Made by a program: the position numbers and the translations under genes. 64,000 nt of DNA from Opisthorchis felineus (lineage: Eukaryota; Platyhelminthes; Trematoda; Opisthorchiida; Opisthorchiidae), in NCBI GenBank assembly GCA_004794785.1, contig SJOL01004315.1, forward strand, positions 157,771 to 221,770. Reading direction: 5' to 3'. Each line of letters opens with the position of its first letter. Position 1 is the first letter of the stretch. Positions 22,461 to 32,214 of the stretch are shown in pieces. The notes below the pieces were generated by a model. It did no database searches, was not told the DNA's origin, and worked only from the letters and a program-made list of their open reading frames with translations.

Positions 22461-22811
22461 TAGGTGATGCGTTGGCGGGAACCTGGTAGTAGGTCACAAT
22501 CACCAAAGCGGCAAATAAAGCCTCCCAAAATGGTCACATCAAGTAATATGCATGCCTAGCTACTGACTACCAAATCGGTTTTCTGCTCTGAAACCTTTTT
22601 GGCCACAAGTTTCTGGAGAATTAGGCATGATATGGCTGCGCAAAGCGAAGGCGGCTGTAGTCAAACCGCGCGCCGCAGAATCTTCGAGCCCTCCCGGTTG
22701 GAGCCTACGTGTTGCTCTTGTAAGTGATCGGAAGTCTTACAGAACGTGACAACTGACCGATTCCAGTGGCAAGCATACCGTCACTTCAACTGAGATCGCA
22801 TCCGGTCAGTG

Positions 22812-22905
22812 AAGCCAATCTATGCTGAAAAGCGGAGAAGCATCGTACCGCTTTTCATCCTTATCAGAAATCATTACCAGTGAGCACCTCACGAAACTCA
22901 GAGAG
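22812..22905 (+). repeat. Dispersed repeat B, second copy
   Basis: GAAGCCAATCTATGCTGAAA and the following block match 6645-6750. Confidence 0.5.
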
Positions 22906-23228
22906 TTTCTAATCCGGGGCCATCCAGACGGTGGTTCAACACCTAAGCGTTTGGTCACGAGCGGCTGAACGGCAGTGTGATTGCCTTTCACCCAGAGTTC
23001 ATATGCCAGTATATTCTTGGCTTGTATCGAGTGAGGTTTGCAAAGAATTATCAGTGAACCCCGACATGACGCGTTTACCTCGCTCTTGTTCGAAGATGTA
23101 GGTAACTTGTTTTTGGTTCCACTAGGTAACCACTCGCTGCATTTCTTTCCATTCTTTGGTGAATTATCCGTTCATCATGGCTGTATGGCAGCTAAGGACT
23201 ACTGTTTGCTGTTAATTTACTGCTGTAA

Positions 23229-23412
23229 TCGTTCAACTTTAGCACCCTTCCGGTGCCTAGCTGTCATTCCGACGGAAGGAGGCACGAGGGCTGGGATACT
23301 GCCAAGTTGCCCAAGCCTAGACAGGAGCAGTCGAGATGCCAGGGGTTGGGTTCGAACCACGGATCTTCCGGTTCGTAAGCTGAGACCTTAACCACTGAGC
23401 TCTATCGCGCTC
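23229..23412 (-). repeat. tRNA-headed SINE (family 1)
   Basis: Full reverse copy with body GGGATACTGCCAAGTTGCCC, B-box complement GGGTTCGAACCACGGATC and A-box complement CCTTAACCACTGAGCTC. It lies downstream of the third SINHCAF exon. Confidence 0.85.
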
Positions 23413-24264
23413 TGGGTCACAGAACTGCCATACCGTTCTTTCCTTCCTCTCTTTCGGTGCACGTAGGGCTCGAACCAGCGAACCTCCCATCAAAAACCCA
23501 TGTAACTAAACTTTTGTGCCGTCCGACGAATCAGACAAGAGTGACTTTGATGTCCCACAATTCCTCGCGATAATAGAGATAGGAACATGATAAGCGCTAT
23601 AGGCCGACCACCGACGTATCACGCCGGTTTTCGATGTGCGCCGGACAGACGAAGCAAGTGCAACTGAGTGAGAGTAATCAAGCGAATTCACGCACATCAA
23701 TCACATCCTATGAAGATGAAAATAAACTGCTTTTAATCCAACGATTTTCTAGGACCTTGGAGGAAAACCAGTGGAACAAAGAATCCAATTGTGTCAGGCG
23801 CATACACAACTATGTAACAGAAAATCGATGCCTTGGAAAAATTTGGTGTCTGATATTCATTGGTCTGACAGGTTTAGAACACAATGACAATGTAAACGCA
23901 GGGTGCTCGTTGTCCAACACATTCTAGAAGCAAATGAAACGTTATACCTCGGTTTGGCTGAGACTACCGAGGTTTGTATACACATCAGCGATGTGCATTC
24001 GGTAAAACCGACCGAGAACACTAATTAAAGACACAAAATAAAGAGTGGCTTGAACGAGAGCAAGTGTCCCGGAAGAGACACAACGGTGACTAGTCAGACA
24101 CACTAGAAAATCAACAAAAACAAGCTGCTGTTTCAAAGGCTCTAACCAAAATTACATTCGGCAAACACCAAGGTTCCCGTCGGTCGAGTTCGCCGCCTCA
24201 TCTTGTCGTGACTGTCACTACGCACATACAAGTTCTGATTTGAATCCGCAAATCACATACTTAC

Positions 24265-24663
24265 CGTATTTGCCATGTTTGGATGGTGTGGCATCCGAAC
24301 CGGTACAACAGAACGCACAGCAAGGTGGTGAGTAGCTCAGACCGCAACCAATGCCACTGCTGGCACCGCCACAGCTGCTGTTGCTACAACAGCTGCTCGA
24401 CGGTTCACTGACCATGGGGCAATGCGAACCGGATGATGTGGAACAACAGGAAAGACTGATAAGGCCACTTCCATATTCGCTTGTCTCTGAAGGAGTCGAC
24501 GAAGTGTTTGATGTCCGTTTAGTGCCTGTACACGCGCCACAAACACCACCACGAGACGGAGTGGAGCAAGAAAGAGCGGTTCCAGTTGACTGAATGACTG
24601 AAAAAGAGCGAGAAACGTCTAGAAGCTCATGTGAACCGCTGAACTTGTGCGCCGGAGAAGCCA
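24265..24663 (-). CDS. SINHCAF-like gene, third coding exon
   Basis: Acceptor TTTTTTTTGTTCAAG and donor GTAAGTATG frame a 399-base exon. The preceding exon leaves one base (A), which joins to TG here as ATG, and this exon leaves one base (G). The product is very rich in Ser, Cys, Gly and Thr, with SCCSTSSGSHCPMVSEPSSS and GGASSGIGCGLSYSPPCCAF. The vertebrate protein (about 221 residues) has only a short Ser-rich linker in this position. The conserved C-terminal block of the family is not here and no exon for it was found at lower coordinates. Reading past the donor meets a stop after 12 codons. Confidence 0.7.
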
Positions 24664-24782
24664 CTTGAACAAAAAAAACGGCCTATAGTGCTGATCACGT
24701 GAAACTTGGAAACGAATAGCAGCATCCCTCTAGACAAAACACATAGCCCAGTTAGAGCAAAATATCAATTGATCACACTCAC

Positions 24783-25338
24783 TGGCTTCACATTTGCGGA
24801 TGGCAGCAGCAGCGGCCCGAGTGAAAGTTGCGCCAGTGGGCTGGGAGGAAAAGTACATTCGCTGGTGTTGCGTACAGCACGGCACGGTGGGATGACCGGT
24901 GTTTTGAACGGCGTTCGCTCTGCCTGACCATTGACAACCAGAACGGCTGGTGGATCGAGCCGATTCACCAGCATTCAGATGATGCCCTGATGCTGAAGGG
25001 ACGTAGGAATTGTTCGTATTGCATCCAGATCCGTGTCTGCTTGACAAGAACCGGTTAGAATCATTTATTGACGACGGACCACGATGGGCTGTTCCACCCG
25101 AGGTGATTCCATTAGACGCCGTAGCATTGCTAGTAGACCGCGTAGCAAACGATGGTCCGGAATGTGTTGAAGTAGCGCCGCGATTCACATGTGTCGAATT
25201 TGTAGAGTTGTTTGTGTTTGGGTCTGCTTTCAGAGTAGCAGCCTTCATTGCATTTGCTTTGCGAGCCTCACGACGACGAGCACGCTTTGTGATTTCTTTC
25301 ATGTGTTTCGGGCCAGGGCCCTTTTTACTATCTAAAAC
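24783..25338 (-). CDS. SINHCAF-like gene, second coding exon
   Basis: Acceptor CTTGGTTTCTCCACACCAG and donor GTGAGTGTG bound 556 bases, starting in phase 0 after the first exon. It opens with VLDSKKGPGPKHMKEITKRA and RRREARKAN. This aligns with the region after the Cys-containing N-terminal domain of SINHCAF, where a V-V/L-D-x-(R/K)-x-G-P pattern precedes a Lys-rich stretch. The rest is low-complexity (Asn, Ser, Thr), with NTNNSTNSTHVNRGATSTHS and an AAAAAIRKCEA end. The intron to the next exon is 119 bp. Confidence 0.75.
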
Positions 25339-25405
25339 CTGGTGTGGAGAAACCAAGAAGGCACATCACGGCAAGGTGAATAATAATAATAAATAGCAAT
25401 AATAA

Positions 25406-25583
25406 GCATTCAGCTGCAGCACTCTTTTGATGCCTAGCTGTCCTGCCAAGAAGCAGGAAGGCTGAGATACTACCAAGTTGCCCAAGCCTGGACAGGATCA
25501 ACCAAGACACCGGGATTGGGCTCGAACCACGGGCCGTCCGGTCAGTAAATTCGCGGCGCCCTAACCACTGAACCATCTTGGTT
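25406..25583 (-). repeat. tRNA-headed SINE (family 1)
   Basis: Reverse copy 68 bp before the SINHCAF second exon, inside intron 1. Its tail abuts an AAT microsatellite (25381-25400). It lies head-to-head with the next SINE, 26 bp away. Confidence 0.85.
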
Positions 25584-25609
25584 TAACCCTAGCTCCATAT
25601 ACCATCTTA

Positions 25610-25790
25610 GCTCGAGGTGGCTCAGTGGTTAGAGCACGAATTTACTGACCGGAAGGTCCGTGGTTCGAACCCGTCCTCTACATCTCGACTTCTCCTGTCC
25701 AGGCTTGGGCAAACTGGCAGTATCCCAGCCCTCGTGCTTCCTTCGGGTGGCATGGCAACTAGGCACCGATAGGGGATTACAGCTGAATGG
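25610..25790 (+). repeat. tRNA-headed SINE (family 1)
   Basis: A well kept forward copy: AGGTGGCTCAGTGGTTAGAG, GTGGTTCGAACCCGTCC, GGCTTGGGCAAACTGGCAGT and GGGTGGCATGGCAACTAGGC. Together with the reverse copy at 25406-25583 it forms an inverted pair. Confidence 0.9.
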
Positions 25791-26147
25791 GAGAATTAAA
25801 CCGTCAACTCTAACAACTCTATTAGGAAGCGAATTTCCTATCAAATTAGCCAAATAATCCTCGAAGGACTCGTTTTTTTTCTGAAAAACCTGCATGTATG
25901 TTTTTGAGTACAAAGTAATCTTCCTATAGAAAAATAAACTACTACGTTGTGCCAGATAATTTGAGTAGTATTGTCCAAGCCGATGACGTGTCACTGATAC
26001 GTCTATCCGTAGCTTGAATTGGAATGACCTATCACCATTTATTCTTTCAGAAGTAAAAAAAAAACGTAAGTGAAAATCATCTTCGGTCCGTTTCCCAGGA
26101 TACACAAAGTCCTAGTTGTTCTGGCATAATAAAAATAAACAAAGTAA

Positions 26148-26318
26148 TCGTTCAGCTGTAACACCCCTTCGGTTCATAAGTGCCACGCTACCTGAAGGAA
26201 GCCTGAGGGCTGAGGTACTGTCAGGTTGCCCAAGCCAAGACGGGAACAGTCGATATGCCGGGGTTGGATTGGAACCACGATCAAGTGTACCCCTTGATCA
26301 TTGAGCTATCTCGAGTTC
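26148..26318 (-). repeat. tRNA-headed SINE (family 1)
   Basis: Reverse copy with CGTTCAGCTGTAACACC end, body GAGGTACTGTCAGGTTGCCC and a mutated B box (GGTTGGATTGGAACCACG). Confidence 0.8.
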
Positions 26319-26343
26319 GGTTTTGGTGTAACTGTATGTGCAG

Positions 26344-26388
26344 CCCCCGACGCGCTCTCCTAGCGAGTTTTGGCCTGGAGTTTTTGAG
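26344..26388 (+). CDS. Possible 45-nt symmetric micro-exon
   Basis: TGTAACTGTATGTGCAG precedes a 45-base phase-0 frame (PPTRSPSEFWPGVFE), which ends at a perfect donor GTAAGTAAG. Schistosome micro-exon genes use such exons with lengths divisible by three. No partner exons are identified, and it lies in the SINHCAF intron on the opposite strand. Confidence 0.25.
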
Positions 26389-26399
26389 GTAAGTAAGCG

Positions 26400-27570
26400 G
26401 AAGTGCTAATTCTGGTACAGTCAACCGCAGAGCAAACTGTTTATCTATGTAGAAGATGATCAGAAGGCAATCTCATTCAAGACGTTATTCAACCGGGGAT
26501 GCAAAAACTTGTAAAGACATCCTCAGGCTTTAGTTGAACTTGGATTCATAATCTCGAAATGTGTCGGCGATTTGTGATCTCACGCTACTGACAAAGTACA
26601 AGTTGTTGAAGCCAACAGTCTTCTCGACGTAGTGCACTGCACGAAGACTGTATTGGACGGAGTAAGGTTAAACAATGGTAATGTGTCGGAATATTGGTAG
26701 TTCAAATGAGTTTGTTGGTGGTCGATCAAGTGAATGTTAATCTGTTCCCCAAGCTTGGCAAATGACTTGCAAATGCTTTGTCACCATATGAGGACAGTTG
26801 AGTGAGTACCTCCTGTTTGCCTGCGTGCGTTTATACAGCATTTAAAGACTATCTGTTATCTCTTAACGTGATTGGCTAGTTGAGTGACAGCGTTTTTCGT
26901 GAATTTATTGGTCCGTTCGTGATCTTTGTTGTGTTGTGATCTGCGTTCCCTCGCAACAAGCAAACACACCACTAAAGGCACGGCGGTTGTTGCTGCCGAA
27001 ATAAATTTCAGCGAGCACCAGTGTGAAGTACTGCCCCCAGGCAGGAGAGTGCTCTCCTCGAAGAGGACTTCCAGAACGATAATGGACATAAAAGGGCGGA
27101 GCCAGTTTCTACAGCTGATGAATGACAAATGAATCAGACCGGAATCGGTTAAATTAGCTTGACTCGGCTAAACTCTGAAAATAAAGTGAGTTCCTTCCCT
27201 AAACAATAGGGTTTACGTATTTCGAGGTGTTGGAGTAAGAGGCTTCAAAAAGTGTACTATGACTTGTCGCTTGTTTCAAGCGTTTCCATATTGACTCTTC
27301 AAACACATCTGTTCCACACAACCCTTTGATATTCTCTTCCACGTGCTCTGGCATATTCTCATTAACGAGGGATATGGAAGGTGCAGTGAACACAAAAATA
27401 TAACGCCAGGAAGAAAGTGGGGAATCAGATGGAGTTCCTTATGCACAAATCTGGTTTGAGCCCCCGAAGGTGGCAATTGTTTCATCCACTTCAGTGGTGT
27501 CTTTCCACCTAAGTTTTTACATAGTTCCTCCGTTCAACAGCCGAAGTGTTGAGGCCGTCAGTCTCTTCAC
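26400..27570. other. SINHCAF intron 1, no feature recognised
   Basis: Frames of up to 90 codons at 26856-27132 on both strands show no domain. Confidence 0.3.
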
Positions 27571-27572
27571 CT

Positions 27573-27670
27573 AGTTTAGCTCAATTGGTAAAGTGGAACA
27601 CATCATCAGAAGGAATCTTGGACGATCGCTTCTGTAGAATGAGGCATATGAATTCAATCCAAGGGCATTT
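27573..27670 (+). repeat. tRNA-like remnant
   Basis: TAGCTCAATTGGTAAAGTGG is a fair A box, and 60 bases later TGAATTCAATCCAAGG is a poor B box. It could be an old SINE head or a decayed tRNA copy. Confidence 0.25.
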
Positions 27671-27817
27671 GGCAGGATGGCCTACTGCAGTAGCATGTCA
27701 CGTCAGTTGGTTGAGATAAGGCGACCATTTCCAGTGAACGATGCAAAACCGCGCAGGTTGATACTTTGCTAATTGTGCCGCTAAGCTTGAGAGTATATGA
27801 TTGCGTGTTCGTACCAG

Positions 27818-28038
27818 ATAGCACGCACAAGTTCGCTGCTGCCATTGCGCGCTGTAACCATGGGGCGCACACCGTCGAGGTGTTCACACGTTTTTGTCCT
27901 TTAACTAGTTTCGGCGTCAGAGTCACACCAATTGATAGTGGAAGAACGACCACTGCGGTCAAATTTGACAGCATGCCTATGCAAGAACTCCCCGTTTTAA
28001 AAATACCAACTGTTGTTGTAGATGATTCGAATCTGTAA
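27818..28038 (+). CDS. Candidate terminal exon, unknown protein
   Basis: After GCGTGTTCGTACCAG a frame of 73 codons reads STHKFAAAIARCNHGAHTVE, then SFGVRVTPIDSGRTTTAVKF and KIPTVVVDDSNL before a TAA. Its balanced composition looks protein-like. No family is recognised. The overlapping minus-strand frame (28049-27654, 131 codons) is an alternative. Confidence 0.3.
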
Positions 28039-28449
28039 ACCAAACTCACTACGAGGAAACAGAAATGAAGTTAACGGGCTCCATCCAGAATAGCTATCAA
28101 GAGGAAAATGTGCGATTTTTTGTGCACCAAGATAAATTTCACTACTCTACCAAAAATGGTCGAAAATCCCCTGATTCGATCGACTGTTATACACTTGTGT
28201 ACTTGCTTCAATCGATCATAGACAGATATTGCATGCATATGCAAGAACCTATGATGCGATATATTGAACCGGGTTCACACCACACGAGCAAATCAGTAGT
28301 TTGGGTACGAACCTGGCCAAAAAAGTTGGCACTCGAGACACCCACAAGTGGTGGAAGCCCTTTACAAAGAAAACTAAGTTTTACATTCTACTATCTCTAA
28401 AAAAGACTTCCACAATAATACCTAAACAAGTAGAAAACAGTTAATCTAC

Positions 28450-28487
<38 letters not shown>
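28450..28487. repeat. (ATC)n microsatellite
   Basis: About 12 ATC units. RTE tails in this window end in the complementary GAT repeat, but no RTE 3' motif adjoins this run. Confidence 0.9.
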
Positions 28488-28499
28488 GAAGTTCCCTCC

Positions 28500-30245
28500 A
28501 TACAGTGAGACACTTCTGGACCTTTCTACATCATACCGAGGCTATCGTAGCAGTAAGAGTCCAACGAGTCAAGGTGTTGCCGCATGCCTACAAACTATAA
28601 CCCCCGCATGCTTTTATTCTTGAAAAATGATCAGCAGTGGCCGTATTTTTACCTGGGGTTAGCTGTGGGTAGCAGATGTGATGTACCGCCGAAAATAGGA
28701 TATCTGTGCAGTTTATTTTTGCTTTATTGTGCACCAGCAGCTGTTTATTCTTCCCAGTCCATGAGGGGCTATCAGTAAACGAAAACCCACCTCATAGAAA
28801 ATAGATGCGGTTGGGTCACACTGTACCGACAAACGGTATGAACGTGACGTCACGCAACCCTTTAACGGTGTCGAGGATGGATCTACAGCTCGTCTGACAG
28901 CCAAATCAGAATCAATCATCCAAACAGTAGATCTGGCGAACCTCCTGTCTGTGGCCTATATTTTGCTTGCAAGCCTTGTAGGAGTATTCATGCAACTGCG
29001 TGAGAACGCAGTGATGCAACGCCTGCTAAGCAAAGAATTTGTGAAGACAGCGTCCTGGCATCAACGGAGCTGAACGAAATGTCAATTGGTAAAGACCCCA
29101 ACCAAATTTATCCGCGGTTAGCTGCAGTAAAGTGTAATTTTCGAAAAACCAAGCCAACGCCAAGCGATGTGGTATACGCCTAAACGATTCCGGCGTTAAT
29201 ATAACAACAACAATAAATAAACCATAATGAAAAATCATTAAATATCTCCATTAACTATACGATCCTAAAAGTAGATTTTTGGCCAAGATTGACGATGGGT
29301 CATCCTTTTGCTGGCACGGTGGACCATACTGTCGGTACGCCCCTCCGGCTTAAAAAAAGACGCTCATGCGGCTTGGGAGAAAAACGTCGGCAACAACAAC
29401 GGTATGAATATTCTGTGGACGATCGAAGGCGCCCGAAGGTGATGATGTCGCTATAACGAATGCTGGAAGGCTGAAAGCATAGTGTTTCGATGGCATCCTC
29501 CCTCATGGAAAATTAGCGTACCTTCCAAGACCAATCTGATTCGCAGCGGTGGGTCACAAAAACGTGGTGTTCGCATTATTGACGAACCTCGGTATGTTAC
29601 AAAACACATACATTATGCGTCAAACGTCGGATAGTGTTTTGGGAAATCGGATTTCATAGCCGTTCGAACCTGAATCCAGTCGTTCAACCAATCAAATCAT
29701 AGTCTGTGTGGAAACCTTGAAGAACAGAGAGTATTTGGTTCAGGCAACTAGCTAGACAATAGCTAAAACACATCTGTCTATTTCCCTGGACATTTGAGTG
29801 ATGTTTTTGAAATTGGTAAATTGAAAAGTGCACCGTCGTGGCCGAAAGACAATGGAAAAAACACCCAGACTACACAGAAGCGATTCGGAGCCATCGAATG
29901 TGTACCAGATTCGTGCGTCAAAAAAGGTCAGAGACAGCAGGATAGATCGGAGCAGCAAAATGAAAATGTGCACATCCGTCTGGGCGAAGTGTCTATCAAC
30001 GGGAAAAAACAACCAGTGGTAGATTGTCGAAAGAATGAAATGGCTGGGAACGATGGTTCCTGAGAATACCAAAAACACGCAACATCATCACGGAATCGAG
30101 GGCACCGACAGTTCTACACGCAGATGCGTTCAAAACAACAAACGGCCCACTATAGAGTAGAACTGGTGAGCTTTATCAAGTTCATTTTGTTTCAAAACGG
30201 TCAGTTGGATCACAGGTGTTTGAATAATAAGAATTCCCCTCGCAC
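28500..30245. other. SINHCAF intron 1, no feature recognised
   Basis: Frames at 29794-30063 (plus) and 30078-29752 (minus) overlap each other and carry no known domain. Confidence 0.3.
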
Positions 30246-30249
30246 AGAC

Positions 30250-30480
30250 TTAATACACTACTCATAAGGTTGCTGAAAACTCTTCGACAGCCCACGACCG
30301 GTTTCGCCCTTCTTGGGGTTCATCAGGTAGGCGCAGTCAAGTATCGTGCCAGCTGAAAATGAGGCGGCCTGGTGCAGCATACTCAGTTGCTTAAGAACAT
30401 CATAAACGAGAGATCTAGCTGGGTTCCAGGTGAATCTCCCGTCGAAACCAAATTGGTATGCAAATGAGTGCATTTCGCTA
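30250..30480. repeat. Hammerhead repeat, rearranged copy
   Basis: The first part (30256-30338) is the ribozyme end of the repeat in reverse orientation (ACTACTCATAAGGTTGCTGA through GGTAGGCGCAGTC). The second part (30339-30480) holds the ATGAGGCGGCCTGGTGCAGC, CATAAACGAGAGATCTAGCT and GCAAATGAGTGCATTTCGC segments in forward orientation. The two halves therefore point in opposite directions, unlike the units at 3618-4290 and 15150-15460. Confidence 0.65.
30290..30332 (-). ncRNA. Type I hammerhead ribozyme, complete core, in SINHCAF intron 1
   Basis: Minus strand: stem I GCCTAC pairs with GTGGGC, the core is CTGATGA, stem II is CCC/GGG (with an A-C mismatch at its base) closed by a six-base loop, then GAAA. 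Stem III is the palindrome ACCGGT, followed by the cleavage-site C. All catalytic core bases of the known consensus are present. The only departure is A instead of G at position 10.1. Cleavage is predicted between the bases complementary to 30296 and 30295. The strand is the same as SINHCAF, so the ribozyme would be made in the intron of that pre-mRNA. Confidence 0.8.
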
Positions 30481-31755
30481 AGAATTCCCCTTGTTTATCA
30501 TTCTTTATTAGTAGTCAGGAAGCGAACAACTACACATGAAGAATCGGCAAACATTCAACGAGGGTTGACTGCTGAAGTTACAAGCCTGAGCCGATCGATG
30601 CATAAGTGGCATTCGATGTACCGGGTGTCAGAACCCAGGACGTATTCGTGATATAATCTATATCTTAACACAGCATTGTCGTGCATTGGCACTGTAGGAC
30701 ATGAGGTTGAAAAAAGAGCCACTGTTGTCACCAGAATGACGCACTCTTCCTACAAGCGTCAACAGAGGAATTTGTGAGAATCAACCGAAAGGCACTCCCT
30801 GTAGAGAAGCTTCATTACAGATGAAAAGTACACTGGCAGTGAGCAACTCTCTTCAAAAAGAGACCCCTGTGGTGGCATCTGCATCATACAGAAGTATGAT
30901 GATTAGAACCTTGTTCCATTCCTTACGGTAATTAGTTTTTACCGAAAAGTACAACTATTAACAAGTAGACCAAATTGAGAACATGCGGTGAGTTCCCGAT
31001 ATGTGGCTTTGCATCCCCTGTAAAGCTTGATACAATCACATGGGAATTCGATTCATTCCAGTGTGACTAGCTACCACAACACTATTTCGAACAACGTATG
31101 CGCGCTTACTGTTTTACGTAAGGGGTACATGCTACTGACAGGAGCTCAATTCAAGTAGAACTAGCTACACTAATCCATTTCAAGATGTTTTTACCTGGGC
31201 GTAGCCCCTTTTAAGAGGTCACACGTGAAATCTGGCCAACGGGAGCTATCCAGGGCATTGGGATCTTCTTGAAGGTAGCTCTTGGGGAAGCTACCATATC
31301 CAGTGTATTCAACCGGCAACAGGCGTAGGACAATGCGTTTGCTGCCAGTATGGCCTTAAAGCTTGTGTTATGTTCTCTGCAGTGTCCATCATGTAGTGAA
31401 TACCAAAGAATGGGTGCAGAAAAGAGTCGGTGGCGAACTTTCCATGGTTTAAACTAACTAACTGAAATCCGTTGCCATTTGCTTTCCGAAAACCGACAAC
31501 GGCAACTCCCACCCCCTCCACTTCCCCAAAGATGGGTCCTTCCTTACTCGCACCATCAACCAGGACGGAGTCTGACTGCCCATGAAAGATGTCCTTTGGG
31601 GGGGGGGTCGAATATCACATTTTCGTGGGCATCTCGCTTGGAGAGAGTAGTAAGTTGTCCAGGTTTTTCGTTCCGCTATGGCCCATTCTTGATTGGCTGT
31701 CACATCAAAGTGACCAAACGGTTTTTTTTTAAGAATGACTGATGAAAAATATCTT
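30481..31755. other. SINHCAF intron 1, no feature recognised
   Basis: Frames at 31309-31805 on both strands lack a domain. Nothing else was noted. Confidence 0.3.
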
Positions 31756-31759
31756 TCAG

Positions 31760-31976
31760 GATTCAACCTATCACCGGAAGAGGACGCGGAAATTCGCCGA
31801 GTCATCCGCTAGAATATGGAAGTGATCGCTCTTCAGATGAGGGTATGAGGTTCCCATTAGAGGGGAGTGTGGAAATCTTCGGTCGGAAGGTGGCATTCAC
31901 TCTAGGGGTTGCCAGACGCAAGGACCGGCTTGGCTGCAAAGACAGACGATTGTCATCAGCACTAAAGTTGTTCTGA
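31760..31976 (+). CDS. Candidate terminal exon, unknown protein
   Basis: AAAAATATCTTTCAG precedes a frame of 72 codons: IQPITGRGRGNSPSHPLEYG, SDRSSDEGMRFPLEGSVEIF, then a Lys/Arg-rich end and TGA. A donor-like GGTATGAGG lies inside it after SSDE, so the real exon may stop there. Opposite in strand to SINHCAF and inside its intron. Confidence 0.3.
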
Positions 31977-32087
31977 GAACTGTACCATTGGAACGCAAAC
32001 AACCAATTATTGAGATTCTCGCGAACGTGTGGGATGGACTGAGTCATTTCGATCCAATTTCAGACTTCGACGTGAATGAAATGCAAT

Positions 32088-32210
32088 GATCGGCTGTGGG
32101 TCTGTTTCGGTGCATAGCTGCCGCGAAACTCGAAGGAAATACGGGGGCTGGGTTCGAATAACAGATCTTCCGGTAATAATTTCACACCTGACTGCTGAGC
32201 TGCCCAGGTC
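32088..32210 (-). repeat. tRNA-headed SINE (family 1), internally deleted
   Basis: CGGTGCATAGCTGCC and GGGCTGGGTTCGAATAACAG are joined without the usual 40-base body (ATACTGCC...CTAGACAG). The A-box complement CTGACTGCTGAG follows. Confidence 0.7.
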
Positions 32211-32214
32211 CGTT

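Noticed and set aside
24218..24264. Reading through the donor at 24264 (KYVICGFKSELVCA) as the SINHCAF C-terminus
   Set aside because: The match to the family's C-terminal block is poor and a perfect GTAAGTATG donor lies at the boundary.
24351..24593. Plus-strand and alternative minus-strand frames over the SINHCAF exons, including 24552-24337 and 24828-25396
   Set aside because: They are shadows of the exons, which have splice sites and family similarity in one frame only.
25611..25690. Functional tRNA genes at the SINE heads
   Set aside because: A and B boxes are present but acceptor-stem pairing is absent and each is joined to the SINE body.
28450..28487. RTE tail at the ATC run
   Set aside because: None of the RTE 3' motif (GCATGACATCAGTG) is next to it, unlike at 48583 and 57787.
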